Assembly (NCBI RefSeq): GCF_014648675.1
Contig: NZ_BMRO01000003.1
Coordinates: 62,001-126,000, forward strand
Length of the DNA: 64,000 bases
Origin: Actinomadura livida
GTDB lineage: Bacteria; Actinomycetota; Actinomycetes; Streptosporangiales; Streptosporangiaceae
Direction: 5' to 3'
The notes under the pieces were generated by a model, which saw only the letters and a program-made list of their open reading frames with translations, was not told where the DNA came from and did not search any database. Of this stretch, positions 26,839 to 35,819 are shown piece by piece. Every line of letters begins with the position of its first letter. The stretch's first letter is position 1. The position numbers were made by a program, and so were the translations under genes.

Positions 26839-27885
26839 ATGGTCGTCGTCATGGCCCCGGAGGCCAACGAAGCGGACGTCAACGCCGTCGTCTCACTTGT
26901 CGAGACGGCGGGGGGCGACGCCTTCGTCAGCCGCGGCGTGGAGCGGACCATCGTCGGGCTCGTCGGCGACGTTCAGCAGTTCGGCTCGCTGAACCTGCGC
27001 GGCATGCGGGGCGTCAACGACGTCATCCGCATCTCCGCGCCCTACAAGCTGGTGAGCCGGGAGAACCACGCCGAACGCTCGATCGTCCGGGTCGGCGGGG
27101 TGCCGGTCGGCCCCGGCACCATGACGCTGATCGCCGGGCCGTGCGCGGTGGAGACCCCCGAGCAGACCCTCGGCGCCGCGCAGATGGCGCAGGCGGCGGG
27201 CGCGACGCTGCTGCGCGGCGGCGCGTTCAAGCCGCGGACCTCCCCGTACGCGTTCCAGGGCCTCGGCGAGGCCGGCCTGCGCATCCTCGCGGACGTGCGG
27301 GAGGAGACCGGCATGCCGATCGTGACCGAGGTGGTGGACGCCGGCGACGTCGACCTCGTCGCCTCCTACGCGGACATGCTGCAGATCGGCACCCGCAACG
27401 CGCAGAACTTCTCGCTGCTGCAGGCCGCCGGAGAGTCCGGCAGGCCCGTGATGCTCAAGCGCGGCATGAACGGGACGATCGAGGAGTGGCTGATGGCGGC
27501 CGAGTACGTCGCCCAGCGCGGCAACCTCGACATCGTGCTGTGCGAGCGCGGCATCCGCACGTTCGAGAAGGCCACCCGCAACACCCTCGACATCTCCGCG
27601 GTGCCGGTGGCGCAGCGCCTCTCCCACCTGCCGGTCATCGTGGACCCGTCGCACTCGGGCGGCAGCCGCGACCTCGTCCTGCCGCTGACCCGCGCGGCGA
27701 TCGCGGCGGGCGCCGACGGCGTGATCATCGATGTGCACCCGCACCCGGAGACCGCGCTGTGCGACGGCCCGCAGGCCCTCGTGGACGGCGACCTGCGCGA
27801 GCTCGCCAAGCTCGTCCGCGACCTGCCCCCCATCGTCGGGCGGTCGCTCACCCGGGCCGCCGACACCGACACCGTCCCCGCCTGA
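26839..27885 (+). CDS. 3-deoxy-7-phosphoheptulonate (DAHP) synthase, type I-beta
   Basis: A 348-residue enzyme that joins PEP and erythrose 4-phosphate as the first step of the shikimate pathway. Residues 1-75 form a ferredoxin-like regulatory domain (MVVVMAPEANEADVNAVV), as in Thermotoga-type enzymes where it mediates feedback inhibition. The barrel has LIAGPCAVETPEQ (about 97), RGGAFKPRTSPYAFQG (about 131), LQIGTRNAQNF (about 187), MLKRGMNGTIEEW and VIVDPSHSGGSRD (about 268). The locus position matches aroG of mycobacteria, but that enzyme is type II, so the gene has been exchanged for a different family. It is regulated by the leader at 26661. Confidence 0.94.
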   Translation: MVVVMAPEANEADVNAVVSLVETAGGDAFVSRGVERTIVGLVGDVQQFGSLNLRGMRGVNDVIRISAPYKLVSRENHAERSIVRVGGVPVGPGTMTLIAGPCAVETPEQTLGAAQMAQAAGATLLRGGAFKPRTSPYAFQGLGEAGLRILADVREETGMPIVTEVVDAGDVDLVASYADMLQIGTRNAQNFSLLQAAGESGRPVMLKRGMNGTIEEWLMAAEYVAQRGNLDIVLCERGIRTFEKATRNTLDISAVPVAQRLSHLPVIVDPSHSGGSRDLVLPLTRAAIAAGADGVIIDVHPHPETALCDGPQALVDGDLRELAKLVRDLPPIVGRSLTRAADTDTVPA

Positions 27886-27902
27886 CGGGTATCGTCGGGG
27901 GC

Positions 27903-27944
27903 ATGGCGTACTGGACCCCCGACTGCGGACCGCCGCGCTCCTGA
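27903..27944 (+). CDS. Short leader-like ORF (13 aa) before an EamA exporter
   Basis: The frame MAYWTPDCGPPRS begins with ATG 7 bases after a TATCGT -10-like hexamer and ends 126 bp before the transporter start. It holds one Tyr and one Trp. A strong hairpin follows at 27980-28011. The arrangement repeats, on a smaller scale, that of the aromatic leader 1.2 kb upstream. An attenuation or sensing role is plausible but only inferred. Confidence 0.45.
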   Translation: MAYWTPDCGPPRS

Positions 27945-27979
27945 CGGGGCGCGGCGACCGCACCGCCACCGAGTACTGA

Positions 27980-28011
27980 CACGGCCCGGCACCGCGTGTG
28001 CCGGGGCCGTG
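27980..28011 (+). terminator. Hairpin in the leader of the EamA transporter
   Basis: CACGGCCCGGCAC-cgcgt-GTGCCGGGGCCGTG forms a 13-bp stem with one bulged base, followed by CGTTCC. It lies between the 13-codon frame and the transporter gene. It may end DAHP synthase transcripts, act as an attenuator, or both. Confidence 0.55.
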
Positions 28012-28070
28012 CGTTCCTGCGCCCCGAATCCGGATCTTCTCTCCCGATTCGAGCTCAGGAGCATCTCCTC

Positions 28071-29048
28071 GTGTCACAGCGAACGTTCGTCCGGCGCGCG
28101 TCCGGAAACGACTCCCCCGCCCCCGCCCGCGCCCGCGCCGGGGGCGCGGGCATCCTCGTCGCGGCGTCCCTGTGGGGGACGACCGGGACCGTCCAGACCT
28201 TCGCGGACGGTTCCTCCCCCTTCTCCGTCGCCGCGATCCGCATCATCATCGGCGGGCTGACGCTGCTCGCCCTCGCCGCGGCCACCCGCCGCGAGGGGCT
28301 GCGCCGCCTGGTAGCCGACCGCCGCAACCTGCCGCTCCTCGCCTTGGGGGCCGGCGCGATCGCCGTGTACCAGACCGCGTTCTTCGTCGCCGCGGGCCGC
28401 ACGGGCGTCGCCGTCGGCACGATCGTCACCATCGGCAGCGCGCCCGTGTTCACCGGGCTGATCGGGCTGGCGGCCCGGCGGACCGTCCTCACCGGGCGCT
28501 GGGCGCTGGCGACCGCGGGCGCCGTCACGGGCTGCACCCTCCTCGTCGGCGGCGGGCTCGCCGATGGCGGGCAGGAGACGGGGGTGGAACCGGCCGGCAT
28601 CGCATTGGCGCTGCTCGCCGGGCTGGCGTACGCCGTCTACGCGACGGCGGCGTCCGTGCTCATCACCCGCGGCGAGGACGACCGGGCGGTCGCCGGGGCG
28701 CTGTTCGCGGCGGCGGCCGTGCCGCTCGTCCCGGTGCTGCTGGCCGCGCCCGCGGGATGGCTGCTCACCGGCTCCGGCGCCCTGATCGCGCTCTACCTCG
28801 GCGTGGTCACCACGGGGCTCGGCTACCAGCTGTTCGCCCGGGGCCTCCGCGGCACGCCCGCCACGACCGCGACAACGTTGACGCTCGCGGAACCGGCCGT
28901 TGCCGCCGTGCTCGGGACCGTCCTCCTGGACGAGGCCCTGGGCGGGCTCGCGGCGGGCGGGCTCGCGCTGCTGGCGGCGAGCCTCGTCGTCCTCGTCGCG
29001 CCCGCGCGGGGATCACTGCGGAGGCAGGGAACACGCACAGCGCGGTAA
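28071..29048 (+). CDS. EamA (DMT) family transporter
   Basis: A 325-residue membrane protein with two EamA repeats, roughly ten helices. Signature stretches are LVAASLWGTTGTVQTF in helix 1, AVYQTAFFVAAGRTGVA, IALALLAGLAYAVYATAAS (start of repeat 2) and LAEPAVAAVLGTVLL near the end. The GTG at 28071 is chosen because AGGAGC lies upstream and the first helix begins about 25 residues later. Being next to DAHP synthase and behind a Trp/Tyr-containing leader ORF, it may export aromatic amino acids or related metabolites; this is a contextual guess. Confidence 0.88.
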   Translation: MSQRTFVRRASGNDSPAPARARAGGAGILVAASLWGTTGTVQTFADGSSPFSVAAIRIIIGGLTLLALAAATRREGLRRLVADRRNLPLLALGAGAIAVYQTAFFVAAGRTGVAVGTIVTIGSAPVFTGLIGLAARRTVLTGRWALATAGAVTGCTLLVGGGLADGGQETGVEPAGIALALLAGLAYAVYATAASVLITRGEDDRAVAGALFAAAAVPLVPVLLAAPAGWLLTGSGALIALYLGVVTTGLGYQLFARGLRGTPATTATTLTLAEPAVAAVLGTVLLDEALGGLAAGGLALLAASLVVLVAPARGSLRRQGTRTAR

Positions 29049-29101
29049 CAAATTGGTCTGGACCATTGGCCGCGGCGGGCGCGGCGAGGATGATGTCCGG
29101 C

Positions 29102-29983
29102 ATGACAACGGGCGATGGTGACGCCGGGGGGCGGCTGTTCCCGGAGGACCTCGACGGCGTCGACCCGGTCGCCGCGGTGATGCTGGCGGACGCCTGCCGC
29201 GCCCTGTCGGCCTACCCGGAACTCGTGGCCGTCGGCGCGCTGTTCACCGCGGCCGAGCAGGTCACCGGCGGGTGGCGGGTCGTGTGCCCGTGCGACCCGC
29301 TGCCGCAGGGCGCCCGCGAACTGCTCGCCGGCCACCTGCTGGACCTCGCCGCCTCCGCCGACCGCGCCGCGGCGCGGGAACTGCACGCCGCCGCGCAGGT
29401 CCTCCAGGAAACGGCCGCCGACGAGGTGACCGCATGCGGACGGCGGCTGCGGATCGTCCGGATCCAGCAGCTCGTCCGCACCGGCCCCGACGGGCCCGAA
29501 CCGCCCCGCCCCACGGACCTGGACACCGACCCCGGCCGCCGCTTCGAACTGCTGCCCGAGGACGGCCCCGCCTCCGACCTCGCCACCGCCGAACTCCTCT
29601 GCCAGGTCCTCGACGCGGCCGCGGCGGACGGCAGCGAACCGTCCGGCGCGTTCCTCACCCCCGTCGCGCTGGCCCCCGCGTTCACCGTCGCCGAACGCAG
29701 CGAACGGCGCTGGCGCCCGGTCGGGCGGCTCCACGACACCCCGCGCCAGGCCCGCGACTCCCTGGTCACCTACTTCCGCCACGTCGTACCCGCCGTGGAG
29801 AACCCCGGCGACGCCGCCCTCGCCCAGTTCACCGAGGCCGCCGACCTGATGGAGGACGACACCCGCCGCAACGGCATCGCCGTCGCCGGCCGCCGCTTCC
29901 GCATCGTCCGCGTGGAACGCATCACCCTGATGGGCCCGATAGGCCCAGAACCCCCACGCGCGACCGACTTTGATGCGTGTTAG
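29102..29983 (+). CDS. DUF5954-like conserved actinobacterial protein
   Basis: A 293-residue soluble protein with no membrane helix or signal. Two related segments appear: RRLRIVRIQQLVRTGPDGPEP (about 117) and RRFRIVRVERITLMGPIGPEP (about 264), each followed by PPR(P/A)TD, so the protein looks like an internal duplication. The GPDGPEPPRPTD string is known to me from a family annotated DUF5954 in streptomycetes. Function is unknown. The last codons and stop lie in a 20-bp tandem duplication (29972-30011) that leads straight into a dispersed repeat. Confidence 0.65.
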   Translation: MTTGDGDAGGRLFPEDLDGVDPVAAVMLADACRALSAYPELVAVGALFTAAEQVTGGWRVVCPCDPLPQGARELLAGHLLDLAASADRAAARELHAAAQVLQETAADEVTACGRRLRIVRIQQLVRTGPDGPEPPRPTDLDTDPGRRFELLPEDGPASDLATAELLCQVLDAAAADGSEPSGAFLTPVALAPAFTVAERSERRWRPVGRLHDTPRQARDSLVTYFRHVVPAVENPGDAALAQFTEAADLMEDDTRRNGIAVAGRRFRIVRVERITLMGPIGPEPPRATDFDAC

Positions 29984-30011
29984 CCCAGGGGGATGCGTGT
30001 TAGCCCAGGGG
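29972..30011. repeat. Exact 20-bp tandem duplication across a stop codon
   Basis: GATGCGTGTTAGCCCAGGGG occurs twice head-to-tail. The first copy holds the last codons (Asp-Ala-Cys) and the TAG of the DUF5954-like gene. The second is the entry into the dispersed repeat. It looks like a recent slippage or insertion-site duplication. Confidence 0.85.
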
Positions 30012-30219
30012 GCGACCCCCTGGAACCCCGTCACGAGCCGGTCGATCCTCACGCCACCGGTGCGACCTGTCGCGACCGTGCGGGACGTGCGAGTGTCGCT
30101 GCGGTCGCCCGGCTCGACGGGTCGTGCGACTTCCGCTCGCTGCACTCGCTCCAGCCGCACGACCCGTGGCGACCATTTATGTCGTTGAGCGTGTGCTATC
30201 GCCCGAGGAAGCGACCCTG
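30004..30219. repeat. Dispersed intergenic repeat, copy A
   Basis: About 216 bp closely matching 59795-60013. It begins with the hairpin CCAGGGGG-cga-CCCCCTGG right after the stop codon of the upstream gene. Shared blocks include GAGCCGGTCGATCCTCACGC, CGACCGTGCGGGACGTGCG and TGTCGCTGCGGTCGCCCGGC, then GCTGCACTCGCTCC and ATGTCGTTGAGCGTGTG. A partial extra copy of the GGTCGATCCTCAC block follows near 30236. No protein is recognisable. It lies between convergent genes. Confidence 0.85.
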
Positions 30220-30245
30220 CAACGCCCGTTCGAACCGGTCGATCC

Positions 30246-31523
30246 TCACGTCACTGTTTCCCGTGGCGTTTCGGGTGCGCTGCCTGTGGATGAGGACGTT
30301 GGGTCGGCGTAGGTGGGGCGGTGTTCTTGGGCCGATTCGGCTAGTTGGTCGGCCAGTTCTCCGGCGTCCAGGCGCTTCTCCAGTTGGCGGAGGTCGTCGA
30401 TCTTGGCCTTGGTCTCGGCGCGGCGCGGCGCCAGGACGGTGCAGCAGTCCTCGTCGGGGAGCTCGGAGATCGCCAGGGTGCGGATGCGGCGGGCCTGGTC
30501 CATGATCTCGACCTTGTCCATGCCGACGAGGGGGCGCAGGATCGGCAGGTCGACGGCGTCGTCCAGCGCGGTGATGTTGGTCAGGGTCTGGCTGGACACC
30601 TGGCCGAGCGCGTCACCGGTGATCAGGGCGGTGCCGCGCAGGCGGCGGGCCAGGAGCTGGCCGGTGCGGAGCATCAGCCGGCGCTGGGCGATCACCGCGA
30701 GGCGGTCGGCGCCCGACGTCTTGATCTGCTGCTGCGCCTTGCCGAACGGGACGACGAACAGCCGCGAGCCGCCCTGGAACTTGTCCAGCTCGCGGACCAG
30801 CGCGTACGCCTTGTAGATCGACTCCGGGCCGGTGAACGGCATGCCGGAGAAGTGCAGGTAGTCGACGCGCAGGCCGCGGCGCATCATGCGGTACGCGGCG
30901 ACGGGCGAGTCTATGCCGCCCGACATGAGCACGAGGGCGCGGCCGCTCATGCCGACGGGCAGGCCGCCCTGGCCGGGCAGTCCGCCGGAGTACACGAACA
31001 CCTCGTCGCGGTCGACCTCGATCGACAGCGTGTGGTCGGGGTCCTTGAGGCGGACCGGCTGCCCGTAGCGGTCGGTGATGAGGGTTCCGATGTGCCGGTC
31101 GAGCTCGCTGGAGGTCATCGGGAACCGCTTGTCGCGGCGGCGGGACCGGACGGCGAACGTGCCGGTGCGCCCGTCCATCAGCTCCAGCGCGGCGCGCTCG
31201 ACGCTGGCGACGTCCTTGCCGACGAGCCACGCGCGGTGCGCCCACACGATGCCCATGACGTCGGTGATCCGCTGCGCGACGCGGTCCATCGTCGCCAGGT
31301 CGGCGTCGTGCTTGCGGACGATGAAGACGCCGTGGCGCCGGATGACGTCCACGCGGGCGATGGGGCGGACGGCGGTGCGCACGTTGTCGGCGAGCCGCCG
31401 CTCGAACTGCTCGCGGTTCTTGCCCTTGAGGACGACCTCGCCCAGTTTCAGCAGCACGCACGGCTCGCCGTCGACCGGCGGCTTCTGCCGGACGTCCGCC
31501 GGCGCGGCGTCGAGCGTGGTCAT
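30246..31523 (-). CDS. thiI: tRNA 4-thiouridine synthase ThiI (no rhodanese domain)
   Basis: A 425-residue protein. An N-terminal ferredoxin-like region and THUMP domain (KLGEVVLKGKNREQFE; GIVWAHRA) bind tRNA. The PP-loop ATPase domain has LMSGGIDSPVAAYRMM (about 196) and LITGDALGQVSSQTL (about 300). DEDCCTVLAPR (about 345) holds the cysteine pair matching the E. coli Cys344 region. There is no C-terminal rhodanese domain, so it probably acts only in tRNA thiolation and needs a separate sulfur donor; ThiS sulfur transfer by it is uncertain. A disordered Ser/Thr/Pro tail ends the protein. It starts at the ATG at 31523. Confidence 0.92.
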   Translation of the reverse strand: MTTLDAAPADVRQKPPVDGEPCVLLKLGEVVLKGKNREQFERRLADNVRTAVRPIARVDVIRRHGVFIVRKHDADLATMDRVAQRITDVMGIVWAHRAWLVGKDVASVERAALELMDGRTGTFAVRSRRRDKRFPMTSSELDRHIGTLITDRYGQPVRLKDPDHTLSIEVDRDEVFVYSGGLPGQGGLPVGMSGRALVLMSGGIDSPVAAYRMMRRGLRVDYLHFSGMPFTGPESIYKAYALVRELDKFQGGSRLFVVPFGKAQQQIKTSGADRLAVIAQRRLMLRTGQLLARRLRGTALITGDALGQVSSQTLTNITALDDAVDLPILRPLVGMDKVEIMDQARRIRTLAISELPDEDCCTVLAPRRAETKAKIDDLRQLEKRLDAGELADQLAESAQEHRPTYADPTSSSTGSAPETPRETVT

Positions 31524-31625
31524 GGGGGATCCTCCCGGCGGGAACAGGTCTGAAGGGACTTCTTAGTGTTGCTCAGAGAAGCCAACGCCGCGACCCGGAT
31601 TCACTGTTCCCGCCGGGGAGAGCGG

Positions 31626-32651
<1,026 letters not shown>

Positions 32652-32837
32652 GCCGTCTCCTTCTCCCGCCACCGGGCTCCTCCCTCGATTCACATGGCCA
32701 GACTAGCCACCCGGTCCCCGCCGGCCGGCGCATTCACCGACCGCTCCGGCGTGGCGCCATTGGTCTAGACCATAGCCCCTCGGCGGCGTGCCTCGCACGT
32801 TGTCGCCAAGGGTCGGCGAAGGCCGCGGCACCGCCCG

Positions 32838-33500
32838 CTAGCCCTCCTGGTCGAGGCCCTTCTCGATGGCGTAGCGGACGAGTTCCACGCGGTTGTGGAG
32901 CTGCAGCTTGCCGAGGGTGTTCTGCACGTGGTTCTGCACCGTCCGGTGGGACAGGACGAGCCGCTGCGCGATCTGCTTGTACGTCAGGCCCTTCGCGACG
33001 AGCCGCAGGACCTCCGTCTCCCGCTCGGTCAGCCGCGGCGCGTCGTCGTCTTCGCGGGACGGTGCGCTGGCCAGCCTGCGGTACTCCCCGAGCACCAGCC
33101 CGGCCAGGCCGGGGGTGAACACGGCGTCGCCCTCGCCGGTGCGCCGGACGGCGTCCAGGAACTCCTCGCGCGCCGCGGACTTGAGCAGGTAGCCGGTGGC
33201 GCCCGCCTTCACCGCCTCCAGGACGTCCTGCTGCTCCCCGCTCGCCGACAGCACCAGGACGCGCACGGGCGGGTCGGCGGCGGCCAGGTGGCGGGTCACC
33301 TCCACCCCGCTGATGTCGGGGAGCTGGAGGTCGACCACGGCGACCTGCGGCCGCGCGGCGGCGGCGACGCGGACCGCGGCGCGCCCCTCCCCCGCGGTCG
33401 CGACCACGTCGTGGCCGGCCTCGGCGAGGTCGCGGGCGACCGCCTCACGCCACATCGGGTGGTCGTCCACGACCATGATCCTCAAGGGCACGTCACTCAC
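32838..33500 (-). CDS. NarL/LuxR-type response regulator (MacR-like)
   Basis: A 220-residue response regulator. The receiver domain has VVDDHPMWRE and the phosphoacceptor Asp57 in VVDLQLPDISG, then VLSASG and the lysine in GYLLKSA. The C-terminal LuxR helix-turn-helix has LTERETEVLRLVAKGLTYKQIA and HRTVQNHVQNTLGKL. It lies 38 bp downstream of a MacS-type kinase on the same strand. In Streptomyces MacRS controls envelope and morphology genes; extension of that role here is inference. Confidence 0.92.
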   Translation of the reverse strand: MSDVPLRIMVVDDHPMWREAVARDLAEAGHDVVATAGEGRAAVRVAAAARPQVAVVDLQLPDISGVEVTRHLAAADPPVRVLVLSASGEQQDVLEAVKAGATGYLLKSAAREEFLDAVRRTGEGDAVFTPGLAGLVLGEYRRLASAPSREDDDAPRLTERETEVLRLVAKGLTYKQIAQRLVLSHRTVQNHVQNTLGKLQLHNRVELVRYAIEKGLDQEG

Positions 33501-33538
33501 GGCCTCACCCTAAGCCGACATACCGCCCCGCCGCCCGC

Positions 33539-34699
33539 TCAGCGCGGGACGGTCATCTCGATCTCCGTGCCCTCGCCCTCGGCCGTGCAGATCACGACCT
33601 CGCCGCCGAGGTCGGCGACGCGGCCGCGGATCGACTGGGCGACGCCGAGCCGGCCGGCCGCCGCGGCCTCGTCCAGCCGCCCGGCGGGCATCCCAGGCCC
33701 GTCGTCGCGGACGCTGACGGTGATATCGGCGGGGCCGTCCTCCAGCAGCACCCACGCGCGGGCGCCGGGGCCGCCGTGCCGCCGGACGTTGTCCAGCGCC
33801 GCCGCGACCGCCGCCTCGACCTCCCCGGCGGCGTGCGCGGGCAGCCGCACCTCCGTCGCCGGCGTGGACACCGTCACGGACGGGGACGCGTGGCCGGTCA
33901 GCAGCGGGCGGAGGTCGACCCCCGCCCCGGCGTCCGGCTCCGCGGCGGGCGCGGACGGGCGGCTGCCGATGAGCGACCGCAGCGCCGCCTCCTGCTCCCC
34001 CGCCAGCCGGCCCAGCTCCGCCGCCTCGCCGCCCAGCTCCCCGCCGCGCCGCTGCACCATCGCCAAGACCTGCAGCACGGAGTCGTGGATGCGGCGGGCC
34101 AGCCGCTCCCGCTCGCGGGTGGCCGACTCCAGCTCCACGGCCCGCGCCAGCCGCGCCTCCGCCTCCAGCGCCAGCCGGACGACGTGGCCGACGACGAGGC
34201 CGGCGAGGAACAGCAGCACGATCCCGTTGAAGGTCGTGGAGCCCATCCCGCCGGTCGTCCCCGCGACGGCGTGCACCAGCAGGTTCGCGGCGGACAGCGC
34301 CAGCGCCGCGGCGACGCCGAGCCGGCGGCCGCCCGCCACCGCCCACGACAGCACCGCCGCCGCCACCCACGACACCGGCAGCGTCGGCCGCCCGGCGGCG
34401 ATGTTGGCGGCCGTCTCCACCCACGCCGTCGCCAGCAGGCACCCGGCCGCGACCGCGAGGTCGGCGGCCAGCAGCAGCCGGCCGCGCCGGCGCGGGTCGG
34501 CGAAGGCCCGCACCGCGTACGCCGTCCAGGCCGCCATGACGCCGAGGACGGCCCAGCCGCCCGCCGGATGCGCGTAGCCCCCGGAGTTCATCGCGATCAC
34601 GACCGCGGCGTAGCAGAGCGCGAGGCCCCGGTAGACCGCGACGGCGCGCCAGAGCGCGGCCTCCAGCCCCAGGCCCGGCTCCCTCTTACTCGTCGTCAT
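33539..34699 (-). CDS. MacS-family sensor histidine kinase
   Basis: A 386-residue membrane kinase with an N-terminal block of five to six helices (about 15-178). A HisKA_3-type dimerisation domain has ERLARRIHDSVLQVLAMV with His205. A compact ATPase domain has AALDNVRRHGG, VSVRDDGPGM and SIRGRVADLGG. The layout matches actinobacterial MacS proteins. Its start overlaps the end of the acyltransferase gene by 14 bp, so plsC-like gene, kinase and regulator probably share a transcript. Confidence 0.9.
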   Translation of the reverse strand: MTTSKREPGLGLEAALWRAVAVYRGLALCYAAVVIAMNSGGYAHPAGGWAVLGVMAAWTAYAVRAFADPRRRGRLLLAADLAVAAGCLLATAWVETAANIAAGRPTLPVSWVAAAVLSWAVAGGRRLGVAAALALSAANLLVHAVAGTTGGMGSTTFNGIVLLFLAGLVVGHVVRLALEAEARLARAVELESATRERERLARRIHDSVLQVLAMVQRRGGELGGEAAELGRLAGEQEAALRSLIGSRPSAPAAEPDAGAGVDLRPLLTGHASPSVTVSTPATEVRLPAHAAGEVEAAVAAALDNVRRHGGPGARAWVLLEDGPADITVSVRDDGPGMPAGRLDEAAAAGRLGVAQSIRGRVADLGGEVVICTAEGEGTEIEMTVPR

Positions 34700-35405
34700 C
34701 CGTCACTGGGCGCGCGGTCTTGCCGGCCAGCTCCGCCTTCACCTCGGCGGCGTAGCGGTCGACGTACTCCTGGCCCGACAGCTTCTGGATCGCCCGCATG
34801 ATCTCGTCGGTGATCTCCCGCAGGACCTCCTTGTCGTCCTCGCGGCCGTAGTAGCGGGAGAAGTCCATCGGCTCGCCGAACCGGACGCCCGGCCGCACGC
34901 CGAGCCGCGGGAGCGTCCTCCCGGACGGCATCAGCTCGAACGTGTTGATCATCGCCATCGGGATCACCGGGACCCGCGACTGCAGCGCCAGCCGCGCCAC
35001 CCCGGTCTTGCCGCGGTACAGCCGGTTGTCGGGGGCGCGGGTGCCCTCCGGGTAGATGCCGAGCAGCTTGCCCTCCGCGAGGATCCGCAGCCCGGTCTGC
35101 AGCGCCGCCTCGGCGGCCGACCCGCCCGTCCGGTCCACCGGCACCACGCCCACCCCGGTCATGAACCCCTTGCTGATCAGCCCTTTGATCCCCTTGCCGG
35201 TGAAGTACTCGCCCTTGCCGATGAAGATGATCGGCCGCATCAGCGGCAGCGGCCCGAAGAAGTGGTCGGCGAACGACAGGTGGTTGCTCACCATCAGCGC
35301 GGGGCCGCGCTTGGGGACGTTCTTCATCCCCCGGTTCCGCGGCCACCATCCGAGGTACAGGACGGGCGAGAGAACGATCCGGAGCAGGATCCAGAACCAG
35401 AGCAT
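34686..35405 (-). CDS. 1-acyl-sn-glycerol-3-phosphate acyltransferase (PlsC family)
   Basis: A 239-residue membrane-associated acyltransferase that converts lysophosphatidic to phosphatidic acid. An N-terminal hydrophobic segment LLRIVLSPVLYLGWW precedes the HX4D motif NHLSFADHF (about 41). The glycerol-phosphate-binding YPEGTRAPDN (about 117) and VPVIPMAMI follow. The C-terminus is charged. The ATG at 35405 is chosen because domain similarity starts immediately; the open frame extends much further upstream without homology. Its mycobacterial counterpart in this block is the Rv2182c acyltransferase. Confidence 0.9.
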   Translation of the reverse strand: MLWFWILLRIVLSPVLYLGWWPRNRGMKNVPKRGPALMVSNHLSFADHFFGPLPLMRPIIFIGKGEYFTGKGIKGLISKGFMTGVGVVPVDRTGGSAAEAALQTGLRILAEGKLLGIYPEGTRAPDNRLYRGKTGVARLALQSRVPVIPMAMINTFELMPSGRTLPRLGVRPGVRFGEPMDFSRYYGREDDKEVLREITDEIMRAIQKLSGQEYVDRYAAEVKAELAGKTARPVTDDDE

Positions 35406-35819
35406 GCGAGGACCTTCCTCGGACCGCGTGCCCCCGGGTGAGCACGACCGGTCCCTGCCGACGGGAGATGATGGGACATCTTCCCACTCCCCGTCCCACC
35501 GATCTACCGGCCGGTACGGCATCGGCCGCGGGCACCGGGCGCGGCTCGGTCCGCGACTCGGTCCAGGGGGCGGCCCGGCCGCGTTCGCGGGCGATGCGTC
35601 CGGGGCCGCCGAATGAACGTAGGCTCTGAACGTAAATCTCAATCGGGTGCGCCCGGGGGGCTTGTTCCGGGCGTCGCAGCGAATACCGTGGGACACACGT
35701 TTCAGGGTGTCCGGGAGTGCCGCCGCGAGCCGGTGGCGCCGCCGGGCACATGTCGATGGGGGAGCGGAGGCCGTCATGCCGGTGCTGCCGGTCACGCGGG
35801 AGTCGAAGGAGCCGGCCCC
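35406..35819. other. Divergent intergenic region, 414 bp
   Basis: It separates the acyltransferase operon from the plus-strand conserved protein. Visible elements are a promoter-like pair TTGTTC (35662-35667), 16 bp, TACCGT (35684-35689) reading right, and a short inverted repeat CGCCCGG...CCGGGCG just before it. GGACAC...GTGTCC lies near 35690-35711. Open frames through the region lack similarity and were not called. Confidence 0.5.

Noticed and set aside
30225..30262. tRNA-like GTTCGAACC string
   Set aside because: No acceptor stem, anticodon arm or CCA context surrounds it; it belongs to the dispersed repeat.
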